From a virus, in IMG/VR virus record IMGVR_UViG_3300047550_001512, positions 1 through 23,162 of that record: DNA of 23,162 bases; one strand, 5' to 3'. The translations under genes were made by a program, and so were the position numbers. Positions 1-5,917 of this stretch are shown piece after piece. Below the pieces are notes generated by a model, which made no database searches, was not told where the DNA came from, and worked only from the letters and a program-made list of their open reading frames with translations. How positions within the stretch are numbered: the first letter of the stretch is position 1; each line of letters starts with the position of its first letter.

Positions 1-489
1 CATCTACATATGCCAGATATGACTTATGGAATGAGTAAGTTAGTTGGAGAATATCTAGCATCCTTTGTGGATAATGTGCATATCTTCAGACCATTCAGCG
101 GATATGGAACTGACCAAGACTTGAGTTATCCATTCCCAATGTATGTCAAGAGAGCCTTAGATAAGGCAGATCCATTTGAGGTTTGGGGTCCAGGTACGCA
201 GACCAGAGACTTCATACATATCAGAGATATTGTTGAAGCTGTAATGATAGCCATTGAAGGTGCGCCACTAGGCCCAATCAATCTTGGCACTGGCAGGTCT
301 ACATCATTTCTTGAACTAGCACAGATGTGTATGGATGCAGTGGGTTATCAAGGAGATATCATCACCAGACCAGATAAACCAGTCGGATGTATGCACAGAG
401 TTTCCAATAATAATTTATTGACATCTTTCTATCAGCCAAAGATTACCTTGGAAGAGGGTATTGAGATGGCGGTGAAGGGCATTGTCTAG
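1..489 (+). CDS. NAD-dependent sugar-nucleotide epimerase/dehydratase, C-terminal part (5' end outside window)
   Basis: This is the C-terminal part of an extended short-chain dehydrogenase that acts on nucleotide sugars. The frame is open from base 1, so the N-terminal Rossmann motif lies upstream of the window. Visible features are the YxxxK catalytic pair (YGMSK, soon after the start of the visible part), a typical RPFSGYG substrate loop, a TRDFIHIRDIVEAV segment and the NLGTG motif. In this family these enzymes make GDP- or dTDP-deoxysugars and UDP-sugar epimers. The late segment around KPVGCMHRVSN recalls GDP-fucose synthase or 4,6-dehydratase relatives, but the substrate cannot be fixed. 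In a phage it would be an auxiliary gene for host-surface or virion glycosylation. Its end overlaps the next gene by 8 bases. Confidence 0.88.
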   Translation, partial: HLHMPDMTYGMSKLVGEYLASFVDNVHIFRPFSGYGTDQDLSYPFPMYVKRALDKADPFEVWGPGTQTRDFIHIRDIVEAVMIAIEGAPLGPINLGTGRSTSFLELAQMCMDAVGYQGDIITRPDKPVGCMHRVSNNNLLTSFYQPKITLEEGIEMAVKGIV

Positions 490-853
490 TTACAACAAGG
501 CTAAGGGTTCCAAGTTTGAGACTGATGTAATGAAATGGTTGCGTAGTCTAGGCCACTTCTGTGAGCGCCTTGCTAAAGCTGGCGCCAAAGATGAAGGCGA
601 TCTGGTAACCATCATCGCTGGTGAGACGTACATCTTAGAATGTAAGAACCGTAAGAAGATAGATTTACCTGCCTTCTGGGACGAGGCGCAGGTAGAAGCA
701 AGAAACTATGCGAAAGCTAGAGGGCTTAATCTTTCACCTCTGGCTTTCGTTATAGTCAAGCGTCGTAATCACGGCGTCGAGAAGGCTTGGGTAATTCAGC
801 CACTAGAGGAATGGGTCAATGGCGTCAGTAATAAGACCAGTAAGACAGTATAG
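482..853 (+). CDS. PD-(D/E)XK nuclease, Holliday-junction-resolvase-like
   Basis: A 123-residue protein with the layout of small archaeal- or phage-type resolvases and VRR-like nucleases: an early glutamate (GSKFETD, E13), an aspartate in DEGDLV (D40) and the E-x-K pair in ILECKN (E53, K55). Together these form a PD-(D/E)XK metal site. The likely role is cleaving branched DNA during recombination, replication or pre-packaging clean-up. The start is TTG, the only reasonable start in this frame after the upstream gene; an AAGGG lies just upstream and the gene overlaps the epimerase by 8 bases. Fold class is fairly sure; resolvase rather than another nuclease is inference. Confidence 0.8.
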   Translation: MSSYNKAKGSKFETDVMKWLRSLGHFCERLAKAGAKDEGDLVTIIAGETYILECKNRKKIDLPAFWDEAQVEARNYAKARGLNLSPLAFVIVKRRNHGVEKAWVIQPLEEWVNGVSNKTSKTV

Positions 854-1037
854 AAAGACAGCTTGGAGAAAGAAATATCTAACACAATCCCAGAGATGGG
901 GAAAGGTAGTAATAACAATGCCAGTACCACAAGGTGATATCACTAGCAGTGAAATCAATAAGCCACAACCAGTAGATGTAGAACTACCAGAGGAACCAAC
1001 TGAAATAGAGCAGAAGGAAGAAGAGCGCGAAGAATGA
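819..1037 (+). CDS. small hypothetical phage protein with basic N-terminus and acidic tail
   Basis: A 72-residue protein of unknown function. The first half is strongly basic (RPVRQYRKTAWRKKY) and the last 20 residues are almost all acidic (PEEPTEIEQKEEEREE), a charge split seen in small DNA-binding or partner-binding phage proteins. The ATG at 819 has an AGAGGA eight bases upstream inside the previous gene, which it overlaps by 35 bases. The stop overlaps the next start as ATGA, indicating translational coupling. I do not recognise a family. Confidence 0.6.
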   Translation: MASVIRPVRQYRKTAWRKKYLTQSQRWGKVVITMPVPQGDITSSEINKPQPVDVELPEEPTEIEQKEEEREE

Positions 1038-1210
1038 TTTGCAGCGAATGTAAGATTGCTGCTACATACAACTCTAATCAGAAGTATGTCTTTGCAGAGA
1101 ACTTTCATAAGAACTGTATAGGAGATTGCGGATGCCAGCACAAGACTGGTCCAGGGTGGTTCGTAAGACGAAACGAAAAGGCACCACTGATTCAAGTGCA
1201 ATCTCCATAG
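1034..1210 (+). CDS. 58-residue cysteine-rich (zinc-ribbon-like) protein
   Basis: A short gene whose ATG overlaps the preceding stop as ATGA. The product begins MICSECK and later has CIGDCGC, giving a CxxC pair (C3, C6) and a second cluster (C28, C32, C34) typical of a small zinc-binding knuckle. The C-terminal part (GPGWFVRRNEKAP) is basic and aromatic. It overlaps the primase Zn-domain gene by 79 bases in another frame. Function is unknown; such proteins often bind nucleic acid or polymerase. Support is the ATGA junction and the cysteine spacing; no family match can be claimed. Confidence 0.6.
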   Translation: MICSECKIAATYNSNQKYVFAENFHKNCIGDCGCQHKTGPGWFVRRNEKAPLIQVQSP

Positions 1211-1509
1211 AAGAGATCGTCAGGTTTTATGGAGGAGAGGTAAAGCAAGGGCGTAACGTATCTGTTCGCTGTTGTATCCACGACGATAGTCGCAGGTCAG
1301 CAGTGATAGATACCTATAACAACCTTTACTTTTGTCATACCTGTGGTAAAGGTGGCTCAGCTTTAGATGTAATTATGGAGAAGGAAGGGATAGGTTTCAA
1401 AGATGCAGTCGAAAGAGCAGATGAAATCCTTACTGGAAGCGGCAACGAGGTACGCGGGAAATCTAAGCGACGAGGCAGAGCGTTACCTCGCAGGACGTGG
1501 GATATCTAG
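1132..1509 (+). CDS. DNA primase, CHC2 zinc-binding domain (split primase, part 1)
   Basis: A 125-residue protein carrying the DnaG-type CHC2 zinc finger: C47-x2-H50 (CCIH) and C68-x2-C71 (CHTC), followed by GKGGSALDVIMEKEGIGFKDA, which matches the segment after the finger in DnaG primases. It would recognise the template and help start RNA primers. I chose the ATG at 1132 because a GGAG lies seven bases upstream; the TTG at 1126 is too close to that site. The tail after about residue 100 is basic (RGKSKRRGRALPRR). The catalytic TOPRIM part is encoded by the next, overlapping gene in the +1 frame, so the primase is split into two polypeptides or joined by frameshifting. Confidence 0.87.
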   Translation: MPAQDWSRVVRKTKRKGTTDSSAISIEEIVRFYGGEVKQGRNVSVRCCIHDDSRRSAVIDTYNNLYFCHTCGKGGSALDVIMEKEGIGFKDAVERADEILTGSGNEVRGKSKRRGRALPRRTWDI

Positions 1510-2047
1510 GGATGTAGCTGAGCAGTTCTCGCTGGGAACTATCGTAGAACCTCACAACGGACACGAGATGTATGAGGGTTGGCTATCCATACCTTACATC
1601 ACGGTGTTAGGTTTGTGTGTAGGTTTCAAGTTTAGAAGATTAGATGATGGTAAGCCTAAGTATGGATCCCCGCTGGGACAGAAGGCTCATCTCTATAACG
1701 TCTCTGATGTGACACTCGATGCGCCAAGCATCGTCATCTGTGAAGGTGAACTAGATGCAGTTGTTTTATCTGGACTATGTAATATCCCAGCAGTAGGTGT
1801 GCCAGGGGTGGCTGCGTGGAAGCCACACTTTGCACGATTATTTACTGGCTTTGATACTGTCTATGTCATCGGAGATAATGATGTGAAAGAAGATGGCTCC
1901 AATCCTGGAGCTGAGTTTGCCAAGCGTGTCGTGAGTGAACTAACAAACGGACAAATAGTACAATTACCGCCAGGTATGGATATCAATGAGCTGTATCTGG
2001 CAGAAGGCCCTGATGCGATAAACCACCTAGTAGGAGGAGTGCGATGA
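1403..2047 (+). CDS. DNA primase, TOPRIM catalytic part (split primase, part 2)
   Basis: A 214-residue protein with the DnaG TOPRIM core: the conserved glutamate in CEGELDA (E114) and the DxD in GDND (D158, D160). Upstream of it is the YLAGRGISRDVAEQFSLG segment typical of DnaG relatives. It would catalyse primer synthesis at the replication fork. It starts inside the zinc-domain gene in the +1 frame with a 107-base overlap and only a weak ribosome site; a second ATG lies at 1421. No helicase domain is attached. Its stop overlaps the next ATG. Whether it is made separately or as a frameshift fusion is not visible from sequence. Confidence 0.87.
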   Translation: MQSKEQMKSLLEAATRYAGNLSDEAERYLAGRGISRDVAEQFSLGTIVEPHNGHEMYEGWLSIPYITVLGLCVGFKFRRLDDGKPKYGSPLGQKAHLYNVSDVTLDAPSIVICEGELDAVVLSGLCNIPAVGVPGVAAWKPHFARLFTGFDTVYVIGDNDVKEDGSNPGAEFAKRVVSELTNGQIVQLPPGMDINELYLAEGPDAINHLVGGVR

Positions 2048-2460
2048 ATGAGCAAGAAAAAGGAATTGCAAGAGGCAGCCAGATTATTGATGGATATGGG
2101 GATGATAATAGTCTCGATAGATTACAAGGCTGGGACGATAACCTGCAAACTTATACCAACGCGAGAATAGATGATGAGTTCATCGCAGATGTCTGGCGAG
2201 TCCTCGATGGGGCAGGCAATCTCCTCATCCGTAAGCACAAAGATTACGGGCCGAAGAATATCGCTCACAGTCCAGGTGGAGCACTCAACGGATTACGGGT
2301 GCGAATGCACGATAAAATTGCCAGGATCAATCATCTCGTTGATTCACGAGTTGCACCAAGCAACGAATCCTTGAGAGATTCCTTCGTAGATCTGCTGAAC
2401 TATTCTGCTATTGCAATCCTAGTACTTGAGAATAAGTGGCCTGAACTGCCCAATGACTAA
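2044..2460 (+). CDS. DUF1599 / nucleotide-modification-associated domain 1 protein
   Basis: A 138-residue protein with the signature blocks of PF07659 (DUF1599, also called nucleotide modification associated domain 1): RKHKDYGPKNI at about 63-73, RMHDKIARI at about 87-95 and ESLRDSFVDLLNYSAIA at about 108-124. Literature on this family, from comparative genomics, associates it with phage DNA base modification and nucleotide metabolism; the biochemical activity is not established. AGGAGG lies just upstream of the ATG, which overlaps the primase stop. With two methyltransferases nearby, a role in altered DNA bases is plausible but inferred. Confidence 0.82.
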   Translation: MNEQEKGIARGSQIIDGYGDDNSLDRLQGWDDNLQTYTNARIDDEFIADVWRVLDGAGNLLIRKHKDYGPKNIAHSPGGALNGLRVRMHDKIARINHLVDSRVAPSNESLRDSFVDLLNYSAIAILVLENKWPELPND

Positions 2461-3085
2461 CCTGCATCCTGCCTTCTATGATTTAGTTCCATCAGTAGCC
2501 AACAGTATCTATCGTCGCTATCGTCAATGGACTGAGCGCGAAGATATCATCCAAGAATGCTACGCCTGGGCTATGAGTAGGTCGGATCACTTCACAGATT
2601 TACTCAATGAAGAGAACGCTATCCAGCGGGTTATCAACGAGAAGCGTATTGCGTGGCAGATGCGTAGACACGCAGAGCGTTATGCTCGCAAGGAGAAGGC
2701 TAAGAAGTCTGGCTATCAGATAGGCGATGAATCCTTCTATGACACAGTAGTACTCGGTCAATTACTGCCGCACGTTATTGCATCGGTAGTAGATGGCACA
2801 GTATTGGAAGCAGCACAGAACCTTATCAATGATGGACAACCACGCAGGCAGTCAGCTCCAGCAGAAGGTGGCAACCTTTTGGCTATCCTCATCGACATCA
2901 AGAAGGCTTATCTCAAACTTGATGTAGCTGATAAAGATATTCTCATCAAGAGATACCACGAGAGTGCAACCCTAGAAGAACTGGGTGTCTATCTAGGCTG
3001 TGCTACCTCTACTGCCGATCGTAAAGTCCAGAACGTTATGCGTAGACTGCAGAACCTACTCGGCGGGGAGAGTCCCTACCAGTGA
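2453..3085 (+). CDS. sigma-70-family-like protein (region 2 and region 4 helix-turn-helix)
   Basis: A 210-residue protein. The early segment RQWTEREDIIQECYAWAM resembles sigma region 2. The C-terminal segment, from LDVADKDILIKRYHE to VYLGCATSTADRKVQNVMRR, resembles a sigma region 4 helix-turn-helix. The middle is basic (RRHAERYARKEKAKK). It could redirect host RNA polymerase to phage promoters or simply bind DNA. The start at ATG 2453 overlaps the upstream stop by eight bases; a TTG at 2426 is possible but has no better ribosome site. No clear Shine-Dalgarno sequence is present, so translation is probably coupled. The sigma assignment rests on pattern, not alignment. Confidence 0.68.
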   Translation: MTNLHPAFYDLVPSVANSIYRRYRQWTEREDIIQECYAWAMSRSDHFTDLLNEENAIQRVINEKRIAWQMRRHAERYARKEKAKKSGYQIGDESFYDTVVLGQLLPHVIASVVDGTVLEAAQNLINDGQPRRQSAPAEGGNLLAILIDIKKAYLKLDVADKDILIKRYHESATLEELGVYLGCATSTADRKVQNVMRRLQNLLGGESPYQ

Positions 3086-3459
3086 AAGAACAGGAACTCT
3101 TCGATTATCTCAAGGCTAGTCACTTCCCCGACTTAGAAAAGAGTGAAGGGGCCTACGATTCTTTTGATTGTGTGGCACACAATAAAGGGTTATATATTGA
3201 ACTCAAGTGTAGGCATACCCACTACGCTGACCTACTTATTGAAGAGATGAAATACCGCAGGCTTATCAACCAAGCTGGCACTCTGACTCCGTATTACATA
3301 AACTCCACACCGAAAGGTGTCTATGCTTTCGACCTCTCTCGCATTCCAGAACCAGCGTGGGAAGAGCGTCGTATGCCAGCGACCACAGAGTTCTCTGATA
3401 CTCGTAAGATTATGAAGCTCGTCGGCTTCCTCCACTTGGATTATGCTTTCGCACTATGA
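3082..3459 (+). CDS. PD-(D/E)XK nuclease-like protein
   Basis: A 125-residue protein with YDSFDCVAHNKGLYIELKCR at about 25-44, which fits the PD-(D/E)XK core (D29, E40, K42). The second half (TPYYINSTPKGVYAFDLSRI) fits the strands after the active site in small restriction-like nucleases. The GTG start overlaps the previous stop as GTGA and has a GGGGAG a little far upstream. The gene runs directly, with an ATGA overlap, into an adenine methyltransferase. The pair could be a small restriction-modification-like unit or an independent repair nuclease. The nuclease fold is likely; the target is unknown. Confidence 0.65.
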   Translation: MKEQELFDYLKASHFPDLEKSEGAYDSFDCVAHNKGLYIELKCRHTHYADLLIEEMKYRRLINQAGTLTPYYINSTPKGVYAFDLSRIPEPAWEERRMPATTEFSDTRKIMKLVGFLHLDYAFAL

Positions 3460-3920
3460 CTGAAGGATTCTATAAGACCGACACATACAAAACTTCTAAC
3501 GATGATACTTGGAGTACGCCTAGGGCTTTCTTTGAGAAGTTAGATGATGAGTTTCACTTTGGATTAGACGCAGCAGCTCTGGCTTCCTCTACTCTCGTGC
3601 CTGATAATTGGTATGGACCAGATCATCCGCAGTTGATACGCAGAGATGCTTTCCAACGTCTCTGGACTATTGATGCTGGTAATAAACCCATCTGGCTCAA
3701 CCCTCCATACGGAAGAACTATCGGTGACTGGATGAAGAAAGCAAATGTTGAAGCACAAGCGGGGGGGGTAGTCGTGTGCCTTGTTCCTGCTCGAACTGAT
3801 ACGAATTGGTGGCACTCATACTGTATCCAACACGAGGTTAGATTTATCAAGGGTCGTCTCAAGTTTGGCAATCAAAAGAACTCCGCACCTTTTCCGTCTG
3901 CTGTGGTGATAGTAAAATGA
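3456..3920 (+). CDS. dam: phage DNA N6-adenine methyltransferase (Dam, PF05869 type)
   Basis: A 154-residue protein matching the phage Dam family: WSTPRAFFEKLDDEF near the start, LDAAA at 37-41, the catalytic NPPYG at 82-86 and LVPARTDTNWWH at about 109-120. It would transfer methyl groups from S-adenosylmethionine to adenine, probably to protect phage DNA or mark it. The length is normal for the family. A run of eight G (3761-3768) encodes Gly103-Gly104 and is in frame; a change of one base there would destroy the gene. It overlaps the nuclease-like gene upstream and the FmdB-like gene downstream by ATGA junctions. Confidence 0.88.
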   Translation: MTEGFYKTDTYKTSNDDTWSTPRAFFEKLDDEFHFGLDAAALASSTLVPDNWYGPDHPQLIRRDAFQRLWTIDAGNKPIWLNPPYGRTIGDWMKKANVEAQAGGVVVCLVPARTDTNWWHSYCIQHEVRFIKGRLKFGNQKNSAPFPSAVVIVK

Positions 3921-4093
3921 TCTATGAATATAAATGTCCTGACTGCTCGGTTACCTCTTTCACCGAGCGATCTATCCACGCCGAAGCTAGCACTCCCTCC
4001 TGTGCTGACTGCGGTAGCCTAATGAATAGGGTCTGGTCCTCTCCCTCCGTCACCTTCAGGGGATCAGGCTTCTATTCAACCGACAAGGGTTAG
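3917..4093 (+). CDS. FmdB-family zinc ribbon protein
   Basis: A 58-residue protein that closely follows the FmdB/CxxC_CXXC_SSSS family: it opens MIYEYKCPDC, has a second pair CADC at 29-32 and ends with SSPSVTFRGSGFYSTD, the hallmark tail. Two CxxC pairs should hold one zinc. The family is widespread and often regulatory in annotation, but its biochemical job is unknown. The ATG overlaps the Dam stop as ATGA. It is the last gene of the left + strand operon, and its TAG overlaps the stop of the opposing - strand gene. Confidence 0.88.
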   Translation: MIYEYKCPDCSVTSFTERSIHAEASTPSCADCGSLMNRVWSSPSVTFRGSGFYSTDKG

Positions 4094-4212
4094 GCTTTTT
4101 CTAGCCTTTCTTTCTCAATATCACATTCATATCCCGCAAACTCTGGGTCATACCCATAGCAACGGTGACAGAAACAGTATCTCTTATTCCATTTATGATT
4201 ACAGCACTCCAT
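4090..4212 (-). CDS. 40-residue cysteine-rich micro-protein
   Basis: The product starts MECCNHKWNKRYCFCHRCYG, with cysteines at 3, 4, 13, 15, 18 and 30 and histidines at 6 and 16, a dense zinc-binding pattern. A clear ribosome site (GAAGGGA, about six bases from ATG) precedes it. It lies beyond the terminator of the long - strand operon, so it probably has its own promoter (see 4227-4294). Its stop overlaps the stop of the FmdB-like gene on the other strand. No family is recognised. The ribosome site and tight packing are the main evidence that it is real. Confidence 0.62.
   Translation of the reverse strand: MECCNHKWNKRYCFCHRCYGYDPEFAGYECDIEKERLEKA
4092..4113 (+). terminator. weak hairpin with T-rich tail at end of left + operon
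   Basis: AGGCT (4092-4096) can pair with AGCCT (4103-4107) across a six-base loop, followed by TTCTTTCT. The stem is short, so this is a possible rather than clear rho-independent terminator for the + strand genes ending at 4093. Confidence 0.35.
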
Positions 4213-4226
4213 AGTTATCCCTTCGA

Positions 4227-4294
4227 CCACAAACTTTGTGGCTCGGGAACTATTTTACTCAACCGACTTTTTGACTTACCGATTTTTGACTTAC
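4227..4294 (-). promoter_or_regulatory. candidate promoter and operator of the 4090-4212 gene
   Basis: Reading on the - strand, a TAAAAT -10-like hexamer lies at 4252-4257. A perfect palindrome CCACAAA-C-TTTGTGG (4227-4241) falls just after the expected transcription start, and two 12-base direct copies of TTTTTGACTTAC (4268-4279 and 4283-4294 in + orientation) cover the -35 region. No good -35 hexamer is visible, which fits a promoter needing an activator, but this is inference. Confidence 0.4.
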
Positions 4295-4361
4295 TCCAAA
4301 CGGCGACACTCCCGAAAAGCAAGACGACTTGACAAAGTAAATCACTAACAATTTGACATCA

Positions 4362-4391
4362 CAAAATAAGAAAGCCCCGCCGAAGCGGGGC
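4362..4391 (-). terminator. rho-independent terminator of the long - strand operon
   Basis: On the - strand a perfect seven-pair stem, GCCCCGC/GCGGGGC (4374-4391), closes on a TTCG tetraloop with a C-G closing pair, the most stable RNA tetraloop. It is followed by a T-rich run (TTTCTTATTTTG). It lies about 40 bases after the stop of the cytosine methyltransferase gene and is the clearest terminator in the window. Confidence 0.9.
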
Positions 4392-4429
4392 CACTTACGC
4401 TGAGCGAAAGGATAAATAACTCTCGGCAG

Positions 4430-4792
4430 TTATAGTGTATCAACAATACCTTCAATAATCCAATCGACTACAGGTACAGCAACTGCGTTGCCCATCTGTT
4501 TGTATCTGTTGGTATCAGTCTGTCCCTCTGTCCAATTATCAGGGAACCCCTGTAGTCTTTCACATTCTAATGGTGTAAGCCTGCGTACTTGAGTCTCAGC
4601 AACCATTGGCATATTGTTTCCTCCTGTTCCCATACGAGCTTGTAAAGTATTTACTACATCACCTTGCATACGTATATCATTGACTCTATTACCATAGAAT
4701 ACAAATAACGTTTGATCATTAGCTGTTGCCAAAGTTAGACTCCTATCTTCACTCATCAATGGTCCTTTGCCCCCCCCCTGGCTTGCCTTCAC
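4430..4792 (-). CDS. DNA C5-cytosine methyltransferase, C-terminal fragment
   Basis: This frame holds the end of a C5-cytosine methyltransferase: LATANDQTLF, then motif IX (RRLTPLECERLQGFPDNW, about residues 70-87 of the frame) and motif X (QMGNAVAVPVVDW). It lacks the catalytic motifs, which are in the separate N-terminal frame at 4908-5630. The nominal GTG start at 4792 is only where the frame opens. The family sequence continues upstream in another frame (VPTLNAFDNGDIRATT, about 4814-4859) and is rejoined if the nine-G run at 4770-4778 (C on the + strand) loses one base. Unless frameshifted or corrected, this piece is not made as part of an active enzyme. Confidence 0.82.
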   Translation of the reverse strand: MKASQGGGKGPLMSEDRSLTLATANDQTLFVFYGNRVNDIRMQGDVVNTLQARMGTGGNNMPMVAETQVRRLTPLECERLQGFPDNWTEGQTDTNRYKQMGNAVAVPVVDWIIEGIVDTL

Positions 4793-4907
4793 GCATCCGC
4801 ACTACGATAACTGTAGTAGCACGGATATCTCCATTATCAAATGCGTTCAAGGTTGGCACTACCCCCCCTCAATCCACGTCTCATAGTCATCAACATTCTG
4901 CGCCCTC

Positions 4908-5630
4908 CTACTTTTGGTGAACCACAACATTATCTTCAGGCCTTTTGTATGCGGTAGCAGTAAGAGTGGTCACTCCTTCGGAGTATTTTGCGAAGCCTGT
5001 CTGACCAAAGCTTCGTGTAGTGCTGGTGGCAGAGTCTTCTCTCTGCGGTTGGCTCTGCGCAGGATTCCTTCGCACGCTGTCGCGCTCAAATAATACTTTG
5101 GCAGGATCTGATTCGTTTCCAGTACGTCTGCCAACGATGAAGACACGCTTCCTGCGTTGGGGTACTCCGAAGTATTGAGCATCAAGCACGCGCCAGGCAA
5201 CAGAGTACCCGAGTTCGGCCATCGTCCCGATGACGAGTCCAAAGTCTGCTCCTTTGTTACTGGATAGCAAACCAGGGACGTTTTCGAGGACGAAGTATTC
5301 TGTTTGCGTTTCTTCCACAAGTCGGGCAATGTGCCAGAATAACCCGCTTCTTTCGCCAGCCAAACCAGCACGCTTGCCAGCGACGCTGAGGTCTTGGCAG
5401 GGAAATCCTCCTGTAATAATTCCTCTGCTTGGTTCAAATCCTGCTTCAATTAGATCACTGCCTTTCACTTGGGTTACATCAGAAAATATCTTGGACTCAG
5501 GGAAGTGACGAGCAAGGACAGACTGACAGTTCTTATCTATCTCTACGCTTGCCACCACCTTTACATTATGGTTCTTCATAGCAATCTCAAAGCCACCCAC
5601 TCCAGCAAAGAGTGATACTCCTGTAATCAC
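4908..5630 (-). CDS. DNA C5-cytosine methyltransferase, N-terminal catalytic part (interrupted gene)
   Basis: The 240-residue product carries motif I (FAGVGGFEIA, 8-17), motif IV with the catalytic cysteine (GGFPCQDLS, Cys78), motif VI (ENVPG, 116-120) and motif VIII (QRRKRVFIVG, 158-167), as in Dcm/M.HhaI-type enzymes that methylate cytosine C5. The start is GTG with GAGGAGGG just upstream. The frame stops at a TAG right after NVVVHQK, before the target-recognition end and motifs IX-X. Those follow in other frames: SRRAQNVDDYETWIEG (about 4869-4912), then VPTLNAFDNGD, then 4430-4792. Losing one A at the A4 run, gaining one G at the G7 run and losing one G at the G9 run would restore a protein of about 400 residues. 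Confidence 0.88.
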   Translation of the reverse strand: MITGVSLFAGVGGFEIAMKNHNVKVVASVEIDKNCQSVLARHFPESKIFSDVTQVKGSDLIEAGFEPSRGIITGGFPCQDLSVAGKRAGLAGERSGLFWHIARLVEETQTEYFVLENVPGLLSSNKGADFGLVIGTMAELGYSVAWRVLDAQYFGVPQRRKRVFIVGRRTGNESDPAKVLFERDSVRRNPAQSQPQREDSATSTTRSFGQTGFAKYSEGVTTLTATAYKRPEDNVVVHQK

Positions 5631-5917
5631 TTGCCCTCCTCAGTAATGGTTGTTGCGTTGGTGAAAACGGAAAGCCTGACAAGGGCTTCCGTAACGCTCA
5701 GAAATGTATCGAAGACCTCTAAGTATTTGGATTCTAGGATCTCGACTTTCTTCTCCAAGCATCTGAGCGATTCCAAAAGCTGAACTTCCTTGCTGGTTAC
5801 TTGCGAGGTGGTCAAACCTGCTTTCACGGGTCCATAAATCGTGGAGGCAGAGCCACTCTCTCCCTCTCCAACCAAACGCAACCCAAGCGTATTGCTTCGC
5901 CAATTTTCTGTTCTCAT
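5627..5917 (-). CDS. possible coiled-coil protein overlapping the lysozyme gene in another frame
   Basis: A 96-residue frame. It has a strong ribosome site (GGGAGG, about seven bases from ATG), an ATGA overlap with the upstream gene and a GTGA overlap with the methyltransferase start, exactly the junction style used throughout this operon. Residues about 44-80 (LLESLRCLEKKVEILESKY) have a heptad-like coiled-coil pattern; no family is recognised. Most of it lies over the lysozyme-like gene, which is clearly real by homology, so this frame is either a genuine overprinted gene or a lucky shadow. The start and stop context make me keep it at moderate confidence. Confidence 0.45.
   Translation of the reverse strand: MRTENWRSNTLGLRLVGEGESGSASTIYGPVKAGLTTSQVTSKEVQLLESLRCLEKKVEILESKYLEVFDTFLSVTEALVRLSVFTNATTITEEGK

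Noticed and set aside
803-1201. 132-codon - strand frame over the left operon
   Set aside because: It is antisense to four consistently overlapping + strand genes and has low-complexity Ser/Cys content.
4329-4358. two TTGACA hexamers on the + strand as promoters
   Set aside because: No -10 element lies at a suitable distance, and there is no + strand gene downstream until 9505.
4970-5449. 159-codon - strand frame overlapping the cytosine methyltransferase
   Set aside because: The methyltransferase frame has catalytic motifs through the whole stretch; the other frame is Ser/Thr/Leu-rich with no domain and no ribosome site.
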